This document shows, in pieces, positions 16,488 through 25,442 of a stretch of DNA of 64,000 nt. The stretch lies in NCBI RefSeq assembly GCF_025998815.1, contig NZ_AP026678.1, positions 1,426,001 through 1,490,000 of the forward strand, written 5' to 3'. The translations under genes were made by a program, and so were the position numbers. Each line of letters opens with the position of its first letter. Position 1 is the stretch's first letter. The notes beneath the pieces were generated by a model. That model saw only the letters and a list, made by a program, of their open reading frames with translations. It was not told the origin of the DNA and did not search any database. Origin of the DNA: Ignavibacterium sp. GTDB lineage: Bacteria; Bacteroidota; Ignavibacteria; Ignavibacteriales; Ignavibacteriaceae.

Positions 16488-19400
16488 TTAAGCGGATTTT
16501 TGCTGTATAAATTCCTTTGGTGTGCAATTGAAAAATTGTTTGAATGCTTTTGAAAAATGTGAAGGACTGTTAAATCCTACTTCAAGTGCTATCTGAGTTA
16601 TGTTAAAATTTTTCTGAAGTAATAGTTTTGCGGCATATTTTAGTCTTATGGTTCTTATAAATTCTCCAGGGCTTTCGTTTGTGAGTTGAATGAACTTTCT
16701 GTGAAGCTGACTTCTGCTTAAAAACATTTTTTCAGCAAATTTTTCCGTATCAAAATCAATGTTGCTGATGTTCTCTTCTACAATTCGGACTGCATTCTGA
16801 ATAAATTCATTTTCTTCCGGTGAGAATTTGTATTCATCTGTTTTTATTTCTTCTACTGTACTGAATCGTTCTTTCAGTTTTCTCCTCTGTTCAAGAAGAT
16901 TTTTTATTCTTACTCTAAGTTCTTTCGAGTTAAACGGTTTGGTAATATAATCATCCGCACCAAGCTCAAGCCCTTCTACTTTATCATCAATAGTCATTCG
17001 TGCTGTCAGGAGAATTATCGGAATATGACTGGTCTTCCAATCTGACTTTATCATTCTGCAGAATTCAAGTCCATCCATTTCAGGCATCATAATATCGCTT
17101 ACAATTAAATCCGGTAGTTGCTCCACCGATTTTTCAATCGCATCTTTTCCATTCTCAGCTAAAATCAGATTATATTCATCCTTTAAAAGTGTTGAGAGAA
17201 AAAACCTCACATCTTCAGAATCTTCGACAATCATTATTGTTGATTTTTCTGCCTGAACATCAGAAGTTGATACGGCTTCGGGATGTTCTACGGGTTTTAT
17301 TTCTTCATTCGAATCAATTTTATTTTCTTGTGCTTCTTCTTTGAGTTTTTGCGACTCATCAAGGTAATCATAAAGTGGAATTGTCAAACTGAATTCTGAA
17401 CCTTCACCTTTCTTGCTCTTAACTTCTATTTTCCATCTATGCAAATCAACTAATTCTTTGATAAGCGAAAGCCCTATTCCAAATCCAGAATAATTTTTTT
17501 TGTGACTATCTGTCGCCTGATGAAATCTGTCAAAAATCTTATCAATTTCATTATCATCTATTCCAATTCCATTATCCCAAACAGAAAGAATAAGATGTGG
17601 TTTTTGTGAATCAGCTGCACTATGGATTCTTAAACCTATTTTGCCATTTGTATTTGTAAATTTATAAGCATTTGAGATCAGATTATTTAATACTTTTTCA
17701 AGAATATCATTATCAAACCAAACTAATAGTTCTTTTTCATCAGATTCGAATACAAGTTCAATATTTTTCTGTTCAGCCATTGATTTGAACGAACAGAAAA
17801 CATTTTTACTGAAACTCACTATGTCATTCAATGAAGCTTTCACAGGGATTTTCGCCGAATCAAGTTGTGTTAATTCAAGCAACTGATCAATTAGTGTTTT
17901 AAGTTTTTCGCTGTTTTTTGAAGCAAGCTGAGTTAATTCCCTTACAAATCCGGATGAACTTTTATTTAGAAGTTCATCAAGCGGACCTTTAATAAGCATA
18001 AGAGGAGTTCTTAACTCGTGTGAAATGTTAGCAAAAAATCTCGACTTCATCGCTTCAACCTCACGAAGTTTTTCTGCTTCAAAATCTTTCATCTTTATTT
18101 CGTTGAGAAGTTTTGCTTTGTTTAATTCAAGTCTTCTTATCGCAAGAATACCACCTAAAAACAGAATGATATAAATAAAGTATGCCCAGATTGTTCTCCA
18201 CCAAGGTGGATTTATGATTACCTGAATTGAAGCTGCTTCCTGATTCCAAACTCCTTCACTGTTGGTTGCTTTGACCAGAAACTCGTATTGACCCGGATTC
18301 AAGTTTGTGTAGGTTACAAATCTCCTGTTATCTGCGTAAATCCAATCCTTATCAAAACCTTTCATCATATATGCATATTTAATTGAGGCGGGATTATTAT
18401 AATCAGTAGAAGAGAACACAAATGAGAAAACATTCTGACTGTGTGAAAGCTCAATTATGCCATTATTATTTAAAGAATTTTTAACAGGAGAATTTTCGTC
18501 TGATATAAATGACTTATTAAATAATTGAAAATCAGAGATGATCACATTCGGTTTGAAATCTGATTCGGAAATATTTTTTGCAGGGAAAATTTTTAATCCA
18601 TCACTAGCACCAAAAAGAAAATACTCATCATTAAAATTTAATGAAGCACCTGAATTGTAGTCATTTATTTTCCTTTCATACAAGTATGATATTGGATTAA
18701 ATCTATCATTTCTTTTATCGTAAACAAAAATTCCGTTGCTGGTTGCTACCCAAAGATTATTATGTGCATCTTTATTAATTGACTTAATAACTTCAGATGT
18801 TAATCCATCACTAACTGTATAATTTTTTGATGAAACGATGATATCAGAAATTGTATTGAATTCAACATCATTCTTTAAGGTAAGTTTTGTCAATCCCTGA
18901 TCTGTACAAAGCCATAATTCTGTAAGTTGGTTTTCTTCATCTGAAGAGAAAGTCGATTCATAAATACTTAAGATTGAATTGCTTTTAAGGTGATTTTTAC
19001 TATTACTTACATTTAATGACACGAACCTGTTTCTACTTTCATCAAAGTAATTCAAACCACCGCCATAAGTTCCCAACCAGACTCTTCTATTCTTATCAAT
19101 AAGTACAGACCAAACATCGTTGAAACTTAATGCTTCGGGATTATTTTTATTGCTTCGCCAGAATTTAAGTTCATATTTTTCACTGTTAGGGTTAATAAAC
19201 TTTACAAGTCCTCCGCCCCATGTTGCAATCAATAAATTACCTTCTCTATCCTTTTTAATATCTTTTATGTAGTTGTATGCAAGAGTTTTAAATAATGGAT
19301 ATTCAATTAGAATCTTTTTGAGCGAGTTTGTTCTAAAATTAAAATTGAACAATCCCTGTCCATAAGTCCCAACCCATAAATTATCATTATCATCTTTATA

Positions 19401-20624
19401 AAGTGACCAGATATTTAAACCTGCGAGCTGAGGAATTTCTTCTTCTTTCATTTGTTTAAGATTCACTTTGAACAGTCCGTCAGATGTTCCAACTAAAATA
19501 TTTTCTTTATCATATCTTACTATTGATTTAACATCATTATTCAATACTTTAAGCTTATTCTGTGATGATAATATATGGGGAAGTAAAAAATTATATCTAA
19601 GAGAAAGCGAACTAACACCATTTTCAGTTGCAATCCAAATTACTCCGGATTTATCCAGAATCATCTGATTGACCTGATTGCTTATAATTCCTTTCGGATT
19701 ATCTTTCTGCTGAACATATCTGACTGATGCTTTGGATTCCAAATCGTACCTTATTATTCCTCCATAAGTTGCTATGTAAAGAATTTCCCTGTTGTTCTCT
19801 ATTGATTCAACAACATCGCCAACACTGCCTGAAAATTGGATGGACTTTTCTTCAGGTAAATTTATTGAGTTTATTATTTTTGAATTCACATCAATAAAAT
19901 TCAAACCGCCTGCATTACAAATCCACAATTTGTTTTTATCAACAGAAGAAAGTCGCAGTTCCCAGATAAGATTATTATTGATAGAATTACTTCCGGCAAA
20001 ATATTTTTTAAATCCTTTATTTGGTTCTGCAGGATTGAATTCATTCAAACCATAATATGTGCTGATCCAGATAATTCCATTTTCATCTTCTAAAATTGAA
20101 GTTATGAAGTTATTACTTATTCCAATAGAATTTTCAGGATTGTAATCCCAGTGACCTAATTTCTTACCATTCTGATCGAATTTAAAAAGTCCTTGCTGAT
20201 AAGTACCAACCCAAACATTTTTTTTCTTATCAACATAAATAGCTGTAACTGAATTATCATTAACAGTTATCTCTTCAATTATCCAACTAGAAAATTTTTG
20301 AGTGTTGAAATCGAGTTTAATCACATCTCCGCTCTTGGTTCCAATCCATAAGTTCCCTTCTCTGTCTTCGTGAATTGACCAGATATCTCTTGAAATAAAA
20401 TTATTTTTTTCTGATGATGGTTTGAACACCTTAAATTCGTGTCCGTCAAAGCGGTTCAATCCATCTTCAGTCCCAAACCAGATGAAACCGGTTCTATCCT
20501 GCAAAACACAATTTACTTTATTATTAGAAAGACCATCCTGAACAGTATAATTCCTGAACTCAATAGATTGGGCTTTTAGAAGAAGTGAAATGATTAGTAA
20601 ACTAAGAAGTGCTTTCCCAAACAT
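16488..20624 (-). CDS. Hybrid two-component system sensor/response regulator (HTCS)
   Basis: One-protein signalling system of 1378 residues. Order: signal peptide (1-20), two-component-regulator propeller repeats forming two seven-bladed propellers (about 25-700; e.g. NKVNCVLQDRTGFIWFGTEDGLNRFDG), a Y_Y_Y domain (about 710-790), one membrane helix (about 800-822, WAYFIYIILFLGGILAI), HisKA with phospho-acceptor H in FFANISHELRTPL (about 866), HATPase (NLISNAYKF; DNGIGI; GFGIGLSLIKELV), a receiver domain (IMIVEDSEDV; SDIMMPEMDG; phospho-Asp about 1178) and a C-terminal AraC-type DNA-binding domain (about 1275-1375). The periplasmic sensor usually binds a breakdown product of a polymer. It sits between two groups of T9SS cargo genes, the likeliest targets. 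Confidence 0.95.
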   Translation of the reverse strand: MFGKALLSLLIISLLLKAQSIEFRNYTVQDGLSNNKVNCVLQDRTGFIWFGTEDGLNRFDGHEFKVFKPSSEKNNFISRDIWSIHEDREGNLWIGTKSGDVIKLDFNTQKFSSWIIEEITVNDNSVTAIYVDKKKNVWVGTYQQGLFKFDQNGKKLGHWDYNPENSIGISNNFITSILEDENGIIWISTYYGLNEFNPAEPNKGFKKYFAGSNSINNNLIWELRLSSVDKNKLWICNAGGLNFIDVNSKIINSINLPEEKSIQFSGSVGDVVESIENNREILYIATYGGIIRYDLESKASVRYVQQKDNPKGIISNQVNQMILDKSGVIWIATENGVSSLSLRYNFLLPHILSSQNKLKVLNNDVKSIVRYDKENILVGTSDGLFKVNLKQMKEEEIPQLAGLNIWSLYKDDNDNLWVGTYGQGLFNFNFRTNSLKKILIEYPLFKTLAYNYIKDIKKDREGNLLIATWGGGLVKFINPNSEKYELKFWRSNKNNPEALSFNDVWSVLIDKNRRVWLGTYGGGLNYFDESRNRFVSLNVSNSKNHLKSNSILSIYESTFSSDEENQLTELWLCTDQGLTKLTLKNDVEFNTISDIIVSSKNYTVSDGLTSEVIKSINKDAHNNLWVATSNGIFVYDKRNDRFNPISYLYERKINDYNSGASLNFNDEYFLFGASDGLKIFPAKNISESDFKPNVIISDFQLFNKSFISDENSPVKNSLNNNGIIELSHSQNVFSFVFSSTDYNNPASIKYAYMMKGFDKDWIYADNRRFVTYTNLNPGQYEFLVKATNSEGVWNQEAASIQVIINPPWWRTIWAYFIYIILFLGGILAIRRLELNKAKLLNEIKMKDFEAEKLREVEAMKSRFFANISHELRTPLMLIKGPLDELLNKSSSGFVRELTQLASKNSEKLKTLIDQLLELTQLDSAKIPVKASLNDIVSFSKNVFCSFKSMAEQKNIELVFESDEKELLVWFDNDILEKVLNNLISNAYKFTNTNGKIGLRIHSAADSQKPHLILSVWDNGIGIDDNEIDKIFDRFHQATDSHKKNYSGFGIGLSLIKELVDLHRWKIEVKSKKGEGSEFSLTIPLYDYLDESQKLKEEAQENKIDSNEEIKPVEHPEAVSTSDVQAEKSTIMIVEDSEDVRFFLSTLLKDEYNLILAENGKDAIEKSVEQLPDLIVSDIMMPEMDGLEFCRMIKSDWKTSHIPIILLTARMTIDDKVEGLELGADDYITKPFNSKELRVRIKNLLEQRRKLKERFSTVEEIKTDEYKFSPEENEFIQNAVRIVEENISNIDFDTEKFAEKMFLSRSQLHRKFIQLTNESPGEFIRTIRLKYAAKLLLQKNFNITQIALEVGFNSPSHFSKAFKQFFNCTPKEFIQQKSA

Positions 20625-20784
20625 ACTTTTTTGTAATTATTCCTGATGTAAGTTATTAAGTGCCTGCCTACTTTTCAAGAACAATAGAGAAATATTTTCA
20701 TTAAAAATTTATTATTTATCTTTTGAAAATTCTTTTGGAGAATTTAATTTTTAACTGAGATTAACAAACTAAAAGGAAAATATT

Positions 20785-21135
20785 ATGGCAGAACCTTTAA
20801 TTGCTCATGTTGAAATTCCAGCAACTGATTTAGAGCGTTCAAAAGATTTTTATCACAAAGTTTTTGGTTGGGATTTTAAACCCTTCGGAAATGGTTATTT
20901 ACTTTTTAATAATCACAAAGGGATAATGGTTGGTTTAAGACAGGTTGATAATGTTTCGGTTGGTGATACTACAGTTTTTCATGTTAATATTCCCGACATA
21001 AATTCAATCCTCGAAAAGGTAAAAGCAAATGGCGGAGCAGTTAAAAGGAATAAAACTGTAATTCCCGCAATGGGCTGGTATGCCTTACTTACAGATCCGG
21101 ATGGAAACACTATCGGTCTTTATCAAAAAGGATAA
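20785..21135 (+). CDS. VOC-family (glyoxalase/bleomycin-resistance-like) protein
   Basis: A 116-residue single-module vicinal-oxygen-chelate protein: HVEIPATDLERSKDFYHKVFGWDF at the start, FHVNIPDINSILEKVKANGG in the middle and WYALLTDPDGNTIGLYQ at the end, the pattern of the PhnB/glyoxalase-like group. Metal-ligand candidates are the N-terminal H and the E of VEIP, but the substrate cannot be read from sequence. A ribosome site (AAAAGGAAAA) precedes the ATG and a terminator-like hairpin follows, so it is probably monocistronic. Confidence 0.85.
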   Translation: MAEPLIAHVEIPATDLERSKDFYHKVFGWDFKPFGNGYLLFNNHKGIMVGLRQVDNVSVGDTTVFHVNIPDINSILEKVKANGGAVKRNKTVIPAMGWYALLTDPDGNTIGLYQKG

Positions 21136-21142
21136 AACTTTA

Positions 21143-21169
21143 AACCCACGATCCCTGTGGTCGTGGGTT
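21143..21169 (+). terminator. Hairpin after the VOC gene
   Basis: AACCCACGA (21143-21151) is perfectly complementary to TCGTGGGTT (21161-21169). Only a short AATTAAAA follows, so it is a weak intrinsic terminator. Confidence 0.6.
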
Positions 21170-21317
21170 AATTAAAACCTGAATTGAAATATTCTCAACA
21201 AGATCATAACCAGCCACAAAATAAATCAAAGTTATCTATTTTCTCTTCCAATGAAATCAATTAATTCTTATGTTCATCAACTGCAAAACTTCTTTGCGTC
21301 CATCAATTGAAATATCC

Positions 21318-21364
21318 TTTGCGTTCCTGGCGGTTAATTTTCTTTTCACCGCAAGGGACGCAAA
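21318..21364. repeat. Inverted pair of CGCAAAG-type repeats
   Basis: TTTGCGTTCCTGGCGGT (21318-21334) faces ACCGCAAGGGACGCAAA (21348-21364), forming an imperfect stem. Further CGCAAAG units run to about 21390. It belongs to the type of dispersed intergenic repeat built on 'CGCAAAG', and lies at the 3' end of the following minus-strand gene, where it may help end transcription. Confidence 0.65.
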
Positions 21365-21392
21365 ATATGTCGCAAAGTACCGCAAAGACTTT

Positions 21393-23324
21393 TTATCTCA
21401 TCAATATCATCTTCTTCACTTCAGTAAAGTTTCCACTTATGAGTTTATAAAAATAAACTCCACTCGTTAAAGAAGAAGCATCAAACTCATACTCATAAAC
21501 TCCGGGTTGCAGATTTTCATTTACAAGTGTTGCGACTTCATTACCAAGAATATCAAAAACTTTAAGAATTGTTAAAGTCCCTTCTCCTTTGGAGAAGGGA
21601 TTTAGGGATGAGGCTGCTATTGTGTATCTTATCTTCGTTACTGGATTAAACGGATTTGGGTAATTCTGCTCAAGTGCATAATTCGAAATGATTTCAATAT
21701 CAACCACTTGACTAAATTCATATTGTCCATTATGGTCTATCTGCTTTAACCTATAAAAATATTTGCCGGGGGCTAAATCTCTATCAATATATGAGTAATG
21801 ATGTAATTCAGAAGTTGTACCACTACCTTTGACAAAACCTATAGTTATAAATTCATTTGATTCCATTTTTCTCTGCACTTCGAAGCCTAAGTTATTTAAT
21901 TCGGTAGCTGTTACCCACATAAGTTGAACATCATCGTCAATCTGATTGCAATTAAATGAAATTAACTCAACTGGGAGATATCCATATCTGTCAATTAGTT
22001 GAGCATAGATATCAAAATCATCGCCTCTCTTTTCATACCAACAAATTATGGCACCTTGCATTCCATTGCTAACTAAATTTGGTGAATATTTTTCTGAAAT
22101 ATTGCCGCCTACTATTTTGCCATCTGGCCAAGAGAGTGCGCCACTTAAACTTACACGTTGTGATTTAATTTTTTGATCAAGTACATATGCAAACCATGCA
22201 CCAACATTTTGATTATTAATACCAATTAGTGAACTGCCCATATATGCAAGCGAAGTTGGCACATTCCAAAGCGGTTCTCCATTAACTCCAATTCTTTTGC
22301 ATTTCAGCCAATGCAAGTCAGGATAATCCATCGCAGTTTTGAAATAAATAATTACTCCATCAGATCCATCTTCAACGGCTTTAATTTCATCTTCGTATAG
22401 ATTATTAGTTACCTCAAGCCAATTCCCAATTGGCTGCCATTGTTTTAAGCCATTAAAGTCTATTCTCTGTCCATAAATATCGTATGTAACGCTTCTTGCG
22501 TCTCTCCAAATTATAATTGCTCCATTTCCACTTTTGATAATCTGAGGATAATTCTGGTTTCCTAAATAATCACAAACAGGAATTCCGCCAGAATCCCATA
22601 GGAAATCACCATTTGAATTTACCCTCTGGGCATAAATATCGAAATTATTATTTCTATGATCTTGCCAGCAAATAATTGCACCGGAAGAATCATCTGAAAT
22701 TAATCTTGGATGTGACTGTAGACCTTGTGCTGTACAAATAGGAATACCATCCATTTGCCATTTAATATTTCCAGAGGAGTCAATTCTCTGTGCATAAATA
22801 TCAAAAAATCCTGTTCGATAGTCAAACCAAGTGAAAATTGCACCTCCGATTTCACTACCCACCAATTGTGGAAGATATTGAAAGCTTGGTGCCGAACATA
22901 CAGGAATACCATTATCACCCCAAAGTGTTGTACCATTAGAATCAATGCGCTGAGCGTAAATATCCGGGTAATTGTTTCGGTAATCTTCCCAAACAACTAT
23001 AGCTCCATAATTCCTATCATTTATTACATTAAAATTTTTTTGATCTCCCGGAGCTGTAGTTATTGGAATCCCTTCTGAATCCCAACTTAAATAACCGCCT
23101 TTTGTCACCCTTTGCGCGTAAATATCCTCATTTCCATTCCTGTAATCCTCCCAAATTAATATGTATCCTTTATCTCCGATACTAATAATTTGAGGATTTT
23201 TTTGATCTCCGTCTGCAATACAAATTGCGGTATTTATGAATCCATCATTTATCCATTGAGCCAGACAATTCGTATTGAGATTGAAAAACAAAGTTGATAA
23301 AAAAATTAAAAAAAGAAATCTCAT
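21393..23324 (-). CDS. T9SS-secreted repeat protein, propeller-like
   Basis: Exported protein of about 643 residues. I start it at the ATG giving MRFLFLIFLSTLFFNLN, preceded by AAAGGGT. The longer frame adds 18 residues with no signal. Seven or eight repeats of the form 'IIWEDYRN..DIYAQRI..NG...W...GIPIC' (about residues 35-440) suggest a beta-propeller. A strand-rich segment follows (ELISFNCNQIDDDVQLMW..ATELNNLGFEVQRK), which is the fibronectin-III-like module common before such sorting domains. The end is LEQNYPNPFNPVTKI...VKKMILMR. It is related to the 773-residue protein at 11.4-13.7 kb. The sorting-domain loop carries a translated palindrome (21576-21612). Function unknown. Confidence 0.85.
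   Translation of the reverse strand: MRFLFLIFLSTLFFNLNTNCLAQWINDGFINTAICIADGDQKNPQIISIGDKGYILIWEDYRNGNEDIYAQRVTKGGYLSWDSEGIPITTAPGDQKNFNVINDRNYGAIVVWEDYRNNYPDIYAQRIDSNGTTLWGDNGIPVCSAPSFQYLPQLVGSEIGGAIFTWFDYRTGFFDIYAQRIDSSGNIKWQMDGIPICTAQGLQSHPRLISDDSSGAIICWQDHRNNNFDIYAQRVNSNGDFLWDSGGIPVCDYLGNQNYPQIIKSGNGAIIIWRDARSVTYDIYGQRIDFNGLKQWQPIGNWLEVTNNLYEDEIKAVEDGSDGVIIYFKTAMDYPDLHWLKCKRIGVNGEPLWNVPTSLAYMGSSLIGINNQNVGAWFAYVLDQKIKSQRVSLSGALSWPDGKIVGGNISEKYSPNLVSNGMQGAIICWYEKRGDDFDIYAQLIDRYGYLPVELISFNCNQIDDDVQLMWVTATELNNLGFEVQRKMESNEFITIGFVKGSGTTSELHHYSYIDRDLAPGKYFYRLKQIDHNGQYEFSQVVDIEIISNYALEQNYPNPFNPVTKIRYTIAASSLNPFSKGEGTLTILKVFDILGNEVATLVNENLQPGVYEYEFDASSLTSGVYFYKLISGNFTEVKKMILMR
21576..21612 (-). 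repeat. Palindromic repeat translated in a T9SS sorting domain
   Basis: The loop contains GTCCCTTCTCC/GGAGAAGGGAT (about 21578-21602), a near-perfect palindrome plus TTTAGGGATGAGG, translated on the minus strand as ASSLNPFSKGEGTLT. The loop is about 7-10 residues longer than in the neighbouring sorting domains. Confidence 0.7.
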
Positions 23325-23396
23325 GGTTGTACCCTTTGTTAATTTTCTTTTCACAACTAAGTTCACAAAGTACTTCACTAAGGAACACGAAAATTT

Positions 23397-25364
23397 TTAT
23401 CTCATCAATATCATCTTTTTCGTTTGCGTGAAGTTACCAGCCTTCAAACGATAAAAATATATTCCGCTTGATAATTCTGTTGCATTGAATTCTACTTCAT
23501 AATATCCTGCCGGTTTTTCTTCATTCACAAGTGTGGCTATTTCATTGCCGAGGATGTCGTAAACTTTTAATATTTGCCAACTGCTTACTGGTGACTGCCA
23601 ACTGATTTTTGTTGTTGGATTAAATGGGTTTGGGTAATTCTGTTCAAGCACAAATTCTGTTGGTAATTTACTTTCTTCATCCACATCAACTGTAACATTT
23701 AAATTTTTCAATATGAAATTATAAGGATCGAATTGCATAGAGTTAATCTGTCCAAGAACTTGAATATTAAATTCCTGATTTTGCTGATCGTTAAATATAG
23801 TTATTAGAGTATCGGGAAGTCCGGCTCTTGTAATGTTTATCTGAATAGGCATTGTAAAGAAGATGGGATTAGTATTGGTTAACTGACTAATATTTAATCT
23901 CAGATTCCACAAAGAATCATTCAACTGAGATTTACTCCAGTTAACATTATATCTTGGATAATTCTCACCATAAATCCACTGCTGAAAGAAATAATCAAGA
24001 TCCATTCCCGAAACACTTTCCGCAATTGCCTGAAAATCTTCAGTTACAGCTACACCATAAGCAACTGTCGGGTGATAAGTATATGTTCTGAGTATATTAT
24101 AGAAAGTAGAATCACCAACAACACCTCTCAACATATGAAGAATTACAGCACCTTTCGCATAAGATCTCGCATAATTAAAAATACTATTCACAGATGAAAT
24201 GTCAGTAACCCAAACCGAACCACTTGCATTCTTGGCAGAATTCATTTCATTTGCGATGTAATTATTATAAGCCGCTCTTCCCTGTGTTGCTTCAATCCAG
24301 ACTCCTTCAGCGTAAGTTGCAAAACCTTCATTAAGCCAGATATGATGCCAATCTTTGCAGGTTATTGCATCTCCATACCATTGATGTGCTAATTCATGAG
24401 AATTAATCCCTTCACCAAAAGCACCCATCGAAGAACAAGTCTGATGTTCCATTCCTCCGCCCCAACCAAACTGTGCGTGTCCGTATTTTTCATTGATAAA
24501 CGGATACTCTCCGAAATGCTGTTTGAACACTTCAATCATTTGTGGAGTTTTATCAAGAAGATTTTTCAGTGTTGTATTAAATGTTTCCGGATAGATGTAA
24601 TGAGTTACCGGCATCGAATCAGTTGGACTATAGTTATAGTAATTTATATACTCAACGAAGTCAGTGGCTGCAAGTGAGATAAGATATTGTGCAATCGGAT
24701 ATCTTACTTTCCATTTATAAGTTGAAGTGTTATTTCCGTTGTCAACAACTTCAACCAGAGTTCCGTTTGAAATTGCTTTAATCGGATTAGTTACTGTAAA
24801 CCAGATATCAGCGGAATCAGCTTTATCTGCCGGAGTATCTTTACAGGGCCACCAATCTCTTGAGCCATAAGGTTCACTTAATGTAAAGATTGACGGAGAA
24901 CCACCCGATCTGGTGCCAAATGTAAAGCTTCCGAATCCGCTTGAAGGCGGTGTACCGTGATAATAAACCTGAATTGAAAATGATTCACCATTATTGTAAG
25001 TGTTATCGAGTGTAATGTTTATTTTATTTGTGCTGTGCGTAAAAGCTGCAGAGTTTCCGTTGCATAAAACCGAATCGACAATTAGCTGATTAACCAAATC
25101 GAGATAAATATTATTCACACTTAATGTATCGGCTTTTGCATTCACAATTACATTACCTGAAATTGTTTGTGTCGTATGCATTATTTTCAAATCAAGTTTG
25201 TAGTAAGTGACATCAAACCTTGAATCACCGGGATAATTTACATTTTCATTCTTGAGTAATCTTTCTGCTCTAAGCTGTTCCGATTTTACCCAAAACTTGT
25301 CCGGAATTTGTGACATTAAGTTGACACTTAACAAGACCACTAAAACTGATGTAAATAATTTCAT
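23397..25364 (-). CDS. Secreted M1-family zinc aminopeptidase with T9SS sorting domain
   Basis: Exported metallopeptidase of 655 residues that should trim N-terminal residues from peptides outside the cell. Start chosen at MKLFTSVLVVLLSVNLMS, preceded by AAGGA. The longer frame adds 15 residues. The M1 fold is clear: N-terminal beta-domain (YKLDLKIMHTTQTISGNVIV), exopeptidase motif as GGMEHQ, zinc site HELAHQW and the third ligand in NEGFATYAE, then the helical segment (FFQQWIYGENYPRYNV). The sorting domain (LEQNYPNPFNPTTKISW...KKMILMR) closes it. It lies 72 bases downstream of the propeller-like cargo gene on the same strand. Confidence 0.92.
   Translation of the reverse strand: MKLFTSVLVVLLSVNLMSQIPDKFWVKSEQLRAERLLKNENVNYPGDSRFDVTYYKLDLKIMHTTQTISGNVIVNAKADTLSVNNIYLDLVNQLIVDSVLCNGNSAAFTHSTNKINITLDNTYNNGESFSIQVYYHGTPPSSGFGSFTFGTRSGGSPSIFTLSEPYGSRDWWPCKDTPADKADSADIWFTVTNPIKAISNGTLVEVVDNGNNTSTYKWKVRYPIAQYLISLAATDFVEYINYYNYSPTDSMPVTHYIYPETFNTTLKNLLDKTPQMIEVFKQHFGEYPFINEKYGHAQFGWGGGMEHQTCSSMGAFGEGINSHELAHQWYGDAITCKDWHHIWLNEGFATYAEGVWIEATQGRAAYNNYIANEMNSAKNASGSVWVTDISSVNSIFNYARSYAKGAVILHMLRGVVGDSTFYNILRTYTYHPTVAYGVAVTEDFQAIAESVSGMDLDYFFQQWIYGENYPRYNVNWSKSQLNDSLWNLRLNISQLTNTNPIFFTMPIQINITRAGLPDTLITIFNDQQNQEFNIQVLGQINSMQFDPYNFILKNLNVTVDVDEESKLPTEFVLEQNYPNPFNPTTKISWQSPVSSWQILKVYDILGNEIATLVNEEKPAGYYEVEFNATELSSGIYFYRLKAGNFTQTKKMILMR
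23575..23605 (-). repeat. CAGT-family repeat translated within a T9SS sorting domain
   Basis: Coding strand CAGTTGGCAGTCACCAGTAAG then CAGTTGGC, translated as the loop WQSPVSSWQI. Same location and vocabulary as the inserts at 11604-11634 and 13951-13981, and like the riboswitch arm at 3787-3856. Confidence 0.65.
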
Positions 25365-25442
25365 AATTAATCCTTGATATTTTTCATTTAAAACTAAGGA
25401 AAATCCCAAATCAAAAGGAAATACTTTTTTAGTTCACATTCT

